NCBI GenBank assembly: GCA_902780635.1
Contig: CACZGH010000016.1
Span: forward strand, 1-64,000
DNA from: an uncultured Prevotellaceae bacterium
Lineage (GTDB): Bacteria > Bacteroidota > Bacteroidia > Bacteroidales > Bacteroidaceae
Length of the DNA stretch: 64,000 nucleotides
Direction: 5' to 3'
Shown here: piece by piece, positions 1-8,083 of the stretch
How the letters are laid out: each line of letters starts with the position of its first letter
Numbering within the stretch: position 1 is the stretch's first letter
Translations under genes and position numbers: made by a program
Notes under the pieces: model-generated
Databases searched by the model: none
The model's input: only the letters and a program-made list of their open reading frames with translations
Told to the model about the DNA's origin: nothing

Positions 1-103
1 GGTTATTGCGGCGGGGTCCCACCTCTTCCCATCCCGAACAGAGAAGTTAAGCCCGCCTGCGCCGATGGTACTGCAATGCAATGCGGGAGAGTAGGAGGCT
101 GCC
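1..103 (+). rRNA. rrf: 5S ribosomal RNA (5' end cut by window)
   Basis: The sequence carries the conserved 5S core, with CCCATCCCGAACAG near positions 31-44 and the closing GGGAGAGTAGG near 84-94. About the first seven bases of the molecule appear to lie before the window. It is the last gene of an rRNA operon reading into the window, and a strong hairpin terminator follows within 20 bases. Confidence 0.93.
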
Positions 104-116
104 TTCTTTTAATCTG

Positions 117-153
117 AAAGCCCTTGCCTGAATCAGGCATGGGCTTTTTTTGT
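117..153 (+). terminator. Rho-independent terminator of the rRNA operon
   Basis: AAGCCC and TGCCTGA pair with TCAGGCA and GGGCTT across a short loop, and a run of seven T follows. The hairpin lies 14 bases past the 5S RNA and ends the rRNA transcript. Confidence 0.9.
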
Positions 154-157
154 GGTG

Positions 158-262
158 TTGGCTGTTCGCTGTTGGCCTTTTGCCTTTCGCTTTTCGCCGC
201 TTCCACCCCAACCGCGAAAGGCGAAAAACGAATAGCGAACCGCTAACAACAAACCGCTAACC
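158..262. repeat. Low-complexity 'cgctttt / gcgaa' word repeats
   Basis: This stretch is built from short words on both strands (ttcgct, gcctttcgc, cttttcgcc, then gcgaaaggcg, gcgaac, aaccgctaac). The two halves are partly complementary. The same vocabulary recurs near 11231-11272 and 24128-24236, always between genes. No coding function is seen. Confidence 0.6.
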
Positions 263-265
263 TAA

Positions 266-691
266 TTAACGCTTAACGAAAGTAATGACTTTGGGTATTT
301 TTACATACTTTGAATTGACAACTATTTTATAGGTGCTGCCTTCGACATGCTTAAATGTGTATACACCTTTGTCGTCGACGGTGAGACGAGCGGTGAAATC
401 TTCGCTTCCATAGTCGTTGATAACGGACAACTCAACACTTTTTTCATTCAGTTGCTTCGCATCAGTGATCAGCCACAGACGACTGTCTCTTTTTGATCCA
501 AGATATCCGGGCAGTTCACCGTAGATATCCTGGTCGGGTACCATAATGTTCTTGTCGTATACGTTCAATTGTATGTATATCTGATACTCTTCATTGTACA
601 AATATCCTTCAAACGGTTTGTTGGTCTGTGCCAGACAAACTGCAGATATCAGCCACATCGTGAAGATAGCCAATCGTTTCTTTCTCATCAT
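266..691 (-). CDS. Small secreted protein of unknown function
   Basis: This 141-residue protein has an N-terminal signal peptide (basic MMRKKR, a hydrophobic stretch, cleavage near SAVCLAQ at about residue 22). The mature part is about 120 residues, probably beta-rich, with many Tyr, Val and Asp residues and no cysteines. I recognise no family. A -7 promoter element (TAACTTTG) lies on the minus strand at 738-745, so the gene is transcribed on its own, divergently from the glycogen genes. Two adjacent ATG codons could serve as the start; the first is used here. The periplasm or outer membrane is the likely location. Confidence 0.7.
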   Translation of the reverse strand: MMRKKRLAIFTMWLISAVCLAQTNKPFEGYLYNEEYQIYIQLNVYDKNIMVPDQDIYGELPGYLGSKRDSRLWLITDAKQLNEKSVELSVINDYGSEDFTARLTVDDKGVYTFKHVEGSTYKIVVNSKYVKIPKVITFVKR

Positions 692-737
692 GTCGCTTTT
701 TGTAATGCCTGATTGCTAATTAATTGAATATCATTTA

Positions 738-745
738 CAAAGTTA
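738..745 (-). promoter_or_regulatory. -7 promoter element of the small secreted protein gene
   Basis: The minus strand reads TAACTTTG, which matches the Bacteroidota -7 consensus TAnnTTTG. It lies 47 bases before the start codon at 691. Confidence 0.55.
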
Positions 746-819
746 CTCCTTTTTTTGTCATATCGTCTATAATAACTGCAAAAAACTCCTTTTTGCATCT
801 TTTTTTTGTTTTTTTTTAG

Positions 820-827
820 TAACTTTG
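820..827 (+). promoter_or_regulatory. -7 promoter element of the glycogen synthase gene
   Basis: TAACTTTG lies 25 bases before the ATG at 852. Upstream is a T-rich stretch containing TTTG at 792-795. It is the expected promoter for the synthase-phosphorylase pair. Confidence 0.6.
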
Positions 828-851
828 CAGTCGTATTAGTATATTTTAGTA

Positions 852-2531
852 ATGGGTAAAGAATTGTTGTTCCCAGATTATATTTTCGAATCAAGTTGGG
901 AAGTTTGTAATAAGGTTGGTGGTATTTACACGGTATTGTCTACAAGAGCAAAAACCTTGCAGGAAAAATTCAGCGACCATATTATTTTTATAGGACCCGA
1001 TTGTTGGAAAGAAAAGAATTGTCCTTATTTCATCGAAGACGACTCATTATTCGCTGACTGGAGAGAAGAGGCCAGCAATCAAGGACTTCATATTAAAATA
1101 GGCCGGTGGGATGTGCCAGGTGCCCCCATAGCTATCTTAGTAGATTTTTCCGCCTATTTCTCTATCAAGAATGAGATTTATGCCCATCTGTGGGAATTGT
1201 ATCAGGTGGACAGCCTCCATGCTTATGGTGATTATGACGAGGCTTCTATGTTCTCATACGCCGCGGGTCTCGTGGTGGAGAGTTTCTACCTCTTCTATTT
1301 AAATAGCGACACCAAAGTGGTGTATCATGCCAATGAATGGATGACAGGTCTGGGACTTCTTTATCTCAGACATCGTCTGCCGCAGATTGCCACTGTCTTT
1401 ACAACTCACGCTACCAGCATAGGCCGTAGTATCGCGGGCAACAACAAACCGCTCTATGACTATCTCTTTGCTTACAATGGTGACCAGATGGCTGGTGAGC
1501 TCAATATGCAAAGCAAGCATTCGATAGAAAAGCAGACTGCGAAAAATGCTGACTGTTTTACCACTGTCAGTGACATCACCGCCAAGGAATGTCTGGAGTT
1601 GCTTGACAAACCGGTGGACATTGTTCTTCCCAACGGATTTGAAAACAATTTCGTGCCGAAAGGCGCAGAGTTTACGAAGAAGAGAAAAGCTGCAAGAAAA
1701 CATTTAATCCACATCGCTAACTGTCTGATGGGAACAGACTTAGATGATGATGTGCTCATCGTTTCCACCAGCGGACGATATGAGTTCAGAAACAAAGGTG
1801 TGGATGTGTATATTGAGGCCATGAATCGCCTCCTCAGAGACAAGAATCTCCAAAAGGAAGTCCTTGCGTTTATAGAAGTACCAGGATGGGTCGGTGAACC
1901 GAGAAAAGACTTGGTAGAGCGCATCAACAGTGGTAAAAAATTTGATCAACCACTGGAGGTTCCCATGATTACCCATTGGCTTCACAATATGAGTCATGAC
2001 AATGTGCTCGGCATGTTGAAATATCTGAATATGCTCAACCGCAAAGATGACAAAGTGAAGCTGATTTTCTTGCCTTGTTATCTGACAGGTGACGATGGCG
2101 TGATCAACATGACTTATTATGACGTGGTGCTTGGCAACGATTTGTGTATCTATCCCTCCTATTATGAGCCATGGGGATATACACCACTCGAGGCCATCGC
2201 ATTCAAGGTGCCATGCATCACCACCGACTTGGCTGGATTTGGACAGTGGGCCAATACAGAAAAAGGCGGCGAGAGTCAGCTTGAGGATGGTGTAAAGGTG
2301 ATTCACCGTACTGACTATAACTATTCAGAGGTGGCCGACAACATCAAAGACACAGTCTCAGAATATTCTGGTTATGACAAGCAGCAGATTGCCAAAGCCA
2401 GGGGAAATGCAGACAAACTGTCTAAGAAAGCACTCTGGAGCCATTTCATTACCTATTATTATAAAGCTTATGACATTGCATTGCGCAAAGCTATGCAAAG
2501 AATGAATGAACGTGAAGAAAACCACAATTAA
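852..2531 (+). CDS. Glycogen synthase, GT3 family (GYS-like)
   Basis: The 559-residue protein transfers glucose from a nucleotide sugar to the ends of glycogen. The N-terminal motif SWEVCNKVGGIYTVL (residues 15-29) is the donor-binding signature of the animal/fungal GT3 synthases rather than of bacterial GT5 GlgA. The C-terminal Rossmann half holds the retaining-transferase pair E439 and E447 within YEPWGYTPLE. The protein is shorter than eukaryotic enzymes and lacks their phosphorylated tails. The phosphorylase gene follows 18 bases downstream, so the two form an operon for glycogen build-up and breakdown. UDP-glucose is the likely donor, by family. Confidence 0.9.
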   Translation: MGKELLFPDYIFESSWEVCNKVGGIYTVLSTRAKTLQEKFSDHIIFIGPDCWKEKNCPYFIEDDSLFADWREEASNQGLHIKIGRWDVPGAPIAILVDFSAYFSIKNEIYAHLWELYQVDSLHAYGDYDEASMFSYAAGLVVESFYLFYLNSDTKVVYHANEWMTGLGLLYLRHRLPQIATVFTTHATSIGRSIAGNNKPLYDYLFAYNGDQMAGELNMQSKHSIEKQTAKNADCFTTVSDITAKECLELLDKPVDIVLPNGFENNFVPKGAEFTKKRKAARKHLIHIANCLMGTDLDDDVLIVSTSGRYEFRNKGVDVYIEAMNRLLRDKNLQKEVLAFIEVPGWVGEPRKDLVERINSGKKFDQPLEVPMITHWLHNMSHDNVLGMLKYLNMLNRKDDKVKLIFLPCYLTGDDGVINMTYYDVVLGNDLCIYPSYYEPWGYTPLEAIAFKVPCITTDLAGFGQWANTEKGGESQLEDGVKVIHRTDYNYSEVADNIKDTVSEYSGYDKQQIAKARGNADKLSKKALWSHFITYYYKAYDIALRKAMQRMNEREENHN

Positions 2532-2549
2532 TATATAATTGACAAACGT

Positions 2550-5105
2550 ATGAAAATTAAAGCTGATTATGCTAATGTTCCTCAGTGGAAAGAGGTGGCT
2601 GTGAAATCTCGACTCCCTGAGCAGTTAAAATGTTTGGACGAACTGGCCCATAATATGTGGTGGGCTTGGAACTATGAGGCCAGAGATTTATGGAGAAGCC
2701 TTGATGAGAACCTCTATGAAGAGGTGGGCCACAATCCTGTGCTCTTGCTCGAACGTCTCAGCTATGAGAGAAAAATGGAATTGGAGAAAGACAAGAACAT
2801 CATGAAGAATGTGAAGGATGTCTATGCCAAATTCCGCAAATATATGGATGTGAAACCCGATGCAAAACGGCCTTCTGTAGCCTATTTCAGCATGGAGTAT
2901 GGACTCAACCAGGTGCTTAAGATTTATTCTGGTGGTCTGGGTATGCTTGCTGGTGACTATCTGAAGGAAGCTTCTGACAGCAATGTCAATATGTGCGCTA
3001 TCGGTTTCCTTTATCGTTTTGGCTACTTCAAGCAGTCTCTGAGCATTGACGGACAGCAGATCGCCAATTATGAGGCACAGAACTTCAACTCTCTCCCCAT
3101 TGAGAGACAGCTCGACGCTGACGGCAACCATCTCGTCGTAGATGTGCCCTATATGAACTACCAAGTTCATGCTTATGTGTGGAGAGTCAACGTGGGACGT
3201 ATTCCTCTCTATCTGCTCGACACCGACAATGATATGAACTCCGAGTTTGACAAACCCATCACGCACTCTCTCTACGGAGGCGACTGGGAGAACCGCCTGA
3301 AGCAGGAGATCCTGCTCGGTATCGGTGGTATGCTCACATTGAAGAAACTGGGTATCTCCAAGCAGATTTATCATTGCAATGAGGGACATGCCGCACTCTG
3401 CAACTTGCAGCGCCTTTGCGACTATGTGCAAGATGGTATGACCTTCAACCAGGCTTTGGAATTGGTGAGGGCTTCATCACTCTACACTGTCCACACCCCA
3501 GTGCCTGCTGGCCACGACTATTTCGACGAGTCTCTCTTTGGAAAATACATGGGTGGCTACCCCGCCATGCTGGGTATCACTTGGGATGAGTTTATCGGGA
3601 TGGGCCGCCAGAATCCTGACGACCATAGTGAGCGCTTCTGTATGTCTGTGTTCGCATGCAACACCTGCCAGGAGGTAAACGGTGTGAGTAAGTTACACGG
3701 ATGGGTCAGCCAAAAAATGTTCGCACCGATCTGGAACGGTTACTATCCAGAGGAAAACCATGTGGGCTATGTCACCAATGGTGTGCACTTCCCCAGCTGG
3801 GCAGCTACAGAGTGGCGTCAGCTCTATGCCAAGTATTTTGACAAGAAATTTATGGGCGACCAGAGCAACGAGAGCATCTGGCATGCCATCTATAATGTGC
3901 CCGACGAGGAAATCTGGGCCACACGTATGGCACTGAAAAACAAGTTGGTAGATTATATCCGTGACAAGTTCCGAGAGACTTGGCTGAAGAATCAGGGTGA
4001 TCCCTCACGCGTTGTCTCTCTCTTGCACAGAATCAATCCCAATGCGTTGATGATTGGTTTCTGCCGTCGTTTTGCTACTTATAAGCGTGCTCACCTGCTG
4101 TTCACAGACCTTGACCGTCTTTCTAAGATCGTCAACAATCCAGATCGCCCCGTGCAGTTTATCTTCTCTGGTAAGGCACACCCGGCAGATGGTGCAGGAC
4201 AGGGTCTTATCAAGAAAATTTTCGAGATTAGCCAGCGCCCTGAGTTCTTGGGCAAGATCATCTTCCTTGAGGACTATGACTTCCGTCTCGCCCGTCGTCT
4301 CGTCTCCGGCGTTGATATCTGGATGAACACCCCGACACGCCCACTTGAGGCTTCAGGTACATCAGGTGAGAAAGCCGAGATGAATGGTGTGGTCAATCTT
4401 TCTGTGCTTGATGGCTGGTGGCTTGAGGGTTACCGCGAGGGTGCCGGCTGGGCACTGACAGAGAAGCGCACCTATCAGAACCAGGGCTATCAGGATCAGC
4501 TCGACGCCGCCACTATCTATGGTCTGCTTGAGAATGAGATCATACCTCTCTATTATGACAAGAATGAGAAAGGTTACAGCGAGGGTTGGATTAAGGTGAT
4601 CAAGAACTCTATCGCCACCATCGCACCTCATTATACGATGAAGCGCCAGCTGGATGATTATTACTCCAAGTTCTACAACAAACTTGCCAAGAGATCTGAA
4701 ATACTTCATGCCGACGGCAACCGCATGGCAAAAGACATCGCTTCATGGAAAGAGACCGTGGCTGAGCGTTGGGATGCCATCACTGTCATTAGCAAAGAAA
4801 CTGACCTCAATGATATGACAGCAGAGACAGGTGTGCCTTTCAAAGTGAAGATTGTCATCGATGAGCAAGGTCTTGACAATGCCATCGGACTGGAATTTGT
4901 CGCATTGAAGACAGACCCCAATGGTGAGGACCGCATCTTCAAGGTATATCCCTTCCAGTTGAAGGAGCGTCAGGGCAACATCTACACCTTTGAGTGCTCT
5001 ATCGCACCAGATGAAGCCGGCTCATACAAGACGTGCATACGTATGTTCCCCAAAGACGACAGACTTCCACATCGTCAGGATTTCTGCTACGTCAAGTGGT
5101 TATAA
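2550..5105 (+). CDS. glgP: Alpha-glucan (glycogen) phosphorylase
   Basis: The 851-residue GT35 enzyme releases glucose-1-phosphate from alpha-1,4-glucans. The first ~120 residues match the DUF3417-type N-terminal extension of the short alpha-glucan phosphorylases, with the [17 protein letters not shown] motif. The PLP-site motif [14 protein letters not shown] gives the cofactor lysine at about K608. [12 protein letters not shown] and the TYKRA motif of the phosphate site are also present. About 150 residues at the C-terminus extend beyond the catalytic core. The gene is co-transcribed with the GT3 synthase upstream and ends at a hairpin terminator. Confidence 0.93.
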   Translation: MKIKADYANVPQWKEVAVKSRLPEQLKCLDELAHNMWWAWNYEARDLWRSLDENLYEEVGHNPVLLLERLSYERKMELEKDKNIMKNVKDVYAKFRKYMDVKPDAKRPSVAYFSMEYGLNQVLKIYSGGLGMLAGDYLKEASDSNVNMCAIGFLYRFGYFKQSLSIDGQQIANYEAQNFNSLPIERQLDADGNHLVVDVPYMNYQVHAYVWRVNVGRIPLYLLDTDNDMNSEFDKPITHSLYGGDWENRLKQEILLGIGGMLTLKKLGISKQIYHCNEGHAALCNLQRLCDYVQDGMTFNQALELVRASSLYTVHTPVPAGHDYFDESLFGKYMGGYPAMLGITWDEFIGMGRQNPDDHSERFCMSVFACNTCQEVNGVSKLHGWVSQKMFAPIWNGYYPEENHVGYVTNGVHFPSWAATEWRQLYAKYFDKKFMGDQSNESIWHAIYNVPDEEIWATRMALKNKLVDYIRDKFRETWLKNQGDPSRVVSLLHRINPNALMIGFCRRFATYKRAHLLFTDLDRLSKIVNNPDRPVQFIFSGKAHPADGAGQGLIKKIFEISQRPEFLGKIIFLEDYDFRLARRLVSGVDIWMNTPTRPLEASGTSGEKAEMNGVVNLSVLDGWWLEGYREGAGWALTEKRTYQNQGYQDQLDAATIYGLLENEIIPLYYDKNEKGYSEGWIKVIKNSIATIAPHYTMKRQLDDYYSKFYNKLAKRSEILHADGNRMAKDIASWKETVAERWDAITVISKETDLNDMTAETGVPFKVKIVIDEQGLDNAIGLEFVALKTDPNGEDRIFKVYPFQLKERQGNIYTFECSIAPDEAGSYKTCIRMFPKDDRLPHRQDFCYVKWL

Positions 5106-5113
5106 AAAGAGTT

Positions 5114-5149
5114 GCGGTTCGCCAATTAAATGGCGAACCGCTTTTTTTT
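5114..5149. terminator. Terminator between convergent glgP and prs
   Basis: An 11-bp perfect stem (GCGGTTCGCCA with TGGCGAACCGC) has a 6-base loop and is followed by eight T on the plus strand. The other side is A-rich, so it should also stop prs transcripts from the opposite direction. The T-run reaches into the prs stop codon. Confidence 0.85.
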
Positions 5150-6086
5150 ATACTAGATATTGTGAACTGATGCTTCGGTTGTCAATCACTCGTCGGATGG
5201 TCTCGGCAAACATGTCGGCCACAGAGATTTGCTTCACCTTTGAGCAGTGGTTGGTGTAGGGGATAGAGTCGGTGAATACGATCTCCTCCAAAGCGGAATT
5301 CTCCACATTGTCACTGGCTGGTCCGCTCATCACACAGTGTGAGGCACATGCTCTCACGCTTCTCGCACCTTCACTCTTCATCAGGTCTGCAGCCTTGGTG
5401 ATGGTGCCGGCGGTATCGACGATGTCATCCACGATCACCACGTTTTTGTCTTTCACATCGCCAATGATTTGCATGCTTTCCACCACATTGGCGCGTGCAC
5501 GGGTCTTGTTGCAGAGCACCAGTGGGCAGCCCAGATATTTGGCGTAAGTGTTGGCACGCTTCGAACCACCGACATCAGGCGAGGCGATGACCAAATTCTC
5601 TAAGTTGAGACTCTGCAGGTAAGGTAGAAGTACGCCTGAGGCATAGAGGTGGTCAACGGGAACATCAAAGAATCCCTGTATCTGGTCAGCATGGAGGTCC
5701 ATGGTGATCACGCGGTCGATACCAGCCACACTCAGTATGTCGGCCACCAGTTTGGCGCCGATGCTCACTCTTGGCTTGTCCTTTCGGTCTTGACGGGCCC
5801 AGCCAAAATAGGGGATGACGGCATTGATACAACGAGCTGACGCTCTTTTGGCGGCGTCAATCATCAGAAGCAATTCCATGAAATTGTCTGCATTGGGGAA
5901 TGTGCTCTGTACCAGAAATAAATCCCTGCCGCGCACAGTCTCTTCGTAGGAGACGGAGAACTCACCGTCAGAGAAACGGGTGATGAGTAGTTTGCCAAGT
6001 GGGCAGCCCAGACTCTTGCAGATCTTCTCCGCCAGATAACGGCTACTGGTGCCAGAAAAAACCAAGAAGGAATTTTGGTCGTTCAT
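5148..6086 (-). CDS. prs: Ribose-phosphate pyrophosphokinase (PRPP synthetase)
   Basis: This cytoplasmic enzyme makes PRPP from ribose-5-phosphate and ATP for nucleotide, His and Trp synthesis. At 312 residues it has the normal length for a class I enzyme. Visible motifs are RFSDGEFSV (38-46), the catalytic flexible loop WARQDRKD (96-103), the Mg-site region MDLHADQ (from 129) and the PRPP loop VVIVDDIVDTAGT (216-228). It converges on glgP and shares the hairpin between them. A ThiE/TenI-like gene lies 33 bases upstream on the same strand, so the two may be co-transcribed. Confidence 0.95.
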   Translation of the reverse strand: MNDQNSFLVFSGTSSRYLAEKICKSLGCPLGKLLITRFSDGEFSVSYEETVRGRDLFLVQSTFPNADNFMELLLMIDAAKRASARCINAVIPYFGWARQDRKDKPRVSIGAKLVADILSVAGIDRVITMDLHADQIQGFFDVPVDHLYASGVLLPYLQSLNLENLVIASPDVGGSKRANTYAKYLGCPLVLCNKTRARANVVESMQIIGDVKDKNVVIVDDIVDTAGTITKAADLMKSEGARSVRACASHCVMSGPASDNVENSALEEIVFTDSIPYTNHCSKVKQISVADMFAETIRRVIDNRSISSQYLV

Positions 6087-6119
6087 TTTTTTGTTGATTT
6101 TATGTTGATGGATTGTAGA

Positions 6120-6728
6120 TTATCCTATTGCTGTCCGTAGTTTTTCGTAGTGAGATAGTATATGATGGTAGTCAGTCTCATGGTGTATGTCAAAACGCTG
6201 CCATAAGTCGCCGCAGATGACAGCACCACCAAAGCCGAGATCGCGCAGGAGACGCAGTTGGTCGAGGGTGATGCCCCCTAACGCATACACATGGCGGTCT
6301 ATCAGGCCGTCGGCTGACGCATTTTCCAACTCATTCATGGTGAAGCACGACTTCTCGTCGGATGCCGACAAACTGTCGAAGATGTTATGCAGGAAGACGT
6401 ACCTCATTTTGCGCTTCGACTCTTTGAGAAGGGACAGGTCGCGGCAAGAACGGCTGACATTGCCTTTGTAGTTGGCGGGTTTAACGGCTGTGGCGCTGTC
6501 AAGGTGTATGCCTGCAAGTCCAAACTCTTCTTTCAGATAATAATGGTCATGTACGGTGATCTTACGATGTGTGCCTTCTGGCAAGAGGGTCAGCAGTCGC
6601 TCCACGTATACAGGAGAGGCGCCTGGCTTAAATATATGCAGGTCATCAAGCCCCTCTTCAAAAAGCGATGCCAATATCTTGTCTTCTTCCACAAAAAATG
6701 TGGGCCTTGTCATGATTACAAGTTTCAT
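6120..6728 (-). CDS. Thiamine phosphate synthase-like protein (ThiE/TenI family)
   Basis: The 202-residue protein has a TIM-barrel pattern: GIHLDS, then CRDLSLL, then FLHNIFDSLSA, then VYALGGI and GFGGAVICGDLW. The family either joins HMP-PP and thiazole phosphate (ThiE) or aromatises the thiazole (TenI). The usual ThiE diphosphate-site residues are not all obvious, so a TenI-like or non-catalytic role is possible. The open frame extends 99 bases further upstream. I use the internal ATG at 6728 because a promoter (-7 TACTTTTG on the minus strand at 6753-6760) lies just before it and the upstream extension would overlap that promoter. Confidence 0.72.
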   Translation of the reverse strand: MKLVIMTRPTFFVEEDKILASLFEEGLDDLHIFKPGASPVYVERLLTLLPEGTHRKITVHDHYYLKEEFGLAGIHLDSATAVKPANYKGNVSRSCRDLSLLKESKRKMRYVFLHNIFDSLSASDEKSCFTMNELENASADGLIDRHVYALGGITLDQLRLLRDLGFGGAVICGDLWQRFDIHHETDYHHILSHYEKLRTAIG

Positions 6729-6752
6729 TCTACTTCTCTTCGCATTCCAATG

Positions 6753-6784
6753 CAAAAGTATGAAAAATATAGCATATTGGCAAT
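6753..6784 (-). promoter_or_regulatory. Promoter of the ThiE/TenI-like gene (and perhaps prs)
   Basis: The minus strand shows TTG, about 20 bases, then TACTTTTG, matching the Bacteroidota form. It lies 25 bases before the ATG at 6728 and decides that start. Confidence 0.6.
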
Positions 6785-6959
6785 GAATCCGTGAAAAAAA
6801 AATTGTGCAATCACAGAATCCTTTCATTTATATTTGTAATAATTGTTATGGTTTATGTGTTAAATTTTATGTAATGTCCTTTATCTTAAATGGTTACAAA
6901 TGAATTTAATCCATTTGGATTCATCTGACTTGGTTTTGTTATTCTTAAATTTGTTTTGA

Positions 6960-7318
6960 GAAGCTTCTCATAACGTCTTTAAGGACAGCAAGCAGAACCT
7001 CGGACTCGGAAAGTACCAAATGCGGAACTTCTCCTCGCAGATCGCCATGACTGCCATCACAGCCATGTCGTACTTATTTCCTCCATCGCCAGGCGTTTCT
7101 CTGATTACGAGACCATTGGCTGACTCTTCAATGATGTTGTCAAGGGCAGTGTGGAACTAACTCTCACAGAGAGAATCTGGGATATGATGCTTGAGCTTGT
7201 CCGCGAGATAACAGAATACTTCAACAACGAGGATGAACAAATCTTCGATATGTTTGTGAATCGTTCAGATAAACTTAGTCATTTCATTGAAATATATCAA
7301 TTAAAATTAGCAAGTTAG
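6960..7318 (+). pseudogene. Decayed transposase, C-terminal remnant (IS4-like DDE type)
   Basis: Translation gives KDSKQNLGLGKYQMRNF and SQIAMTAITAMSYL. After a -1 frameshift near 7076 it continues with SIARRFSDYETIG, an in-frame TGA near 7130, then the tail LFNDVVKGSVELTLTERIWD and a final TAG at 7316-7318. The LGLGKYQMRNF...DYETIGGLF pattern is what I know from the C-terminus of Bacteroidota DDE transposases; the IS4-like placement is from memory. The N-terminal two-thirds is missing and I see no intact inverted repeats. It marks the left edge of an AT-rich accessory patch. Confidence 0.7.
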
Positions 7319-7570
7319 GAACTTGCGGAACTTGAATAATAATAATGAAAACCTTTTGAATAATCCTAAAATTATTATCTAATATAGACTTTACATGCTG
7401 TGTTTGAGGTTTAAAAGCGATATGAAAATGGAATTTATGCATCTTTTTGTTGTAAATCTCATAAAAAAAGATTATTTTTGTGAGGTCCTTTTTGGCCAAT
7501 ATTTTTATAAATATAGTTTTGTTAAACTTTACATTGTATAATTAAACGAAAAAGCAATAATTCTTTTATT
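7319..7570. other. AT-rich gap with a promoter candidate
   Basis: No gene is seen in these 252 bases. TATTTTTG at 7473-7480 with a TTG about 20 bases upstream is a plausible promoter for the secreted-protein pair that starts at 7571. Base composition is clearly more AT-rich than the flanking core genes. Confidence 0.5.
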
Positions 7571-8083
7571 ATGAGATCATTTATTTTCTTTCTTCTTTCA
7601 CTACTAGTAATTTCCTATTTTCCGCAAGTTGTTCGTGCAGATGATGGTAACATGATTTACTATTATACCAAATCATCAATGACACCAACAAAGATTTCGT
7701 TGGATGATTTGGATAAATTGATTTTCAGTAGCGATGGCATTCAAATTTGGAGTTACACGAGAGGAGTGGATAATATCTTGTTTAATGATTTTCTCTTGTT
7801 TACTTTTACTGAAATAGAACATCCGTTTGTCATGGCTGTGGAACCGATTTACATGATGAGTGATTTACATATGCGATATGATGTTGATAACAGGAAGTTA
7901 TTCATTGAGAGTGGGTATTTACTTGGTGGAGTTGGCGTTTATGACCTCCAAGGAAGGATGATATACAACGAAACGTCATCTGCTACTAATTATTGCATCA
8001 CTTTGCCAGCATTGCCTAAAGCTGTTTATGTCATTAAAACTCAATGCAATGGCAAAATCATCGTTAACAAAATTGTTTTATGA
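7571..8083 (+). CDS. Small secreted protein with C-terminal sorting-type tail
   Basis: The 170-residue protein begins with a signal peptide (hydrophobic residues 4-22, cleavage near VVRADD). The middle, with KISLDDLDKLIFSSDGIQI, resembles the short N-terminal repeat found in many Prevotella secreted proteins. The C-terminal 60 residues carry VGVYDLQGRMI and end with LPKAVYVIKTQCNGKIIVNKI, the layout of a type A (T9SS-like) sorting domain. Export to the cell surface is therefore inferred. The stop overlaps the next start by 4 bases (ATGA), which implies translational coupling with the VWA gene. Confidence 0.65.
   Translation: MRSFIFFLLSLLVISYFPQVVRADDGNMIYYYTKSSMTPTKISLDDLDKLIFSSDGIQIWSYTRGVDNILFNDFLLFTFTEIEHPFVMAVEPIYMMSDLHMRYDVDNRKLFIESGYLLGGVGVYDLQGRMIYNETSSATNYCITLPALPKAVYVIKTQCNGKIIVNKIVL

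Noticed and set aside
3-206. 67-codon minus-strand open frame
   Set aside because: It is antisense to the 5S rRNA and its terminator, which explain the region.
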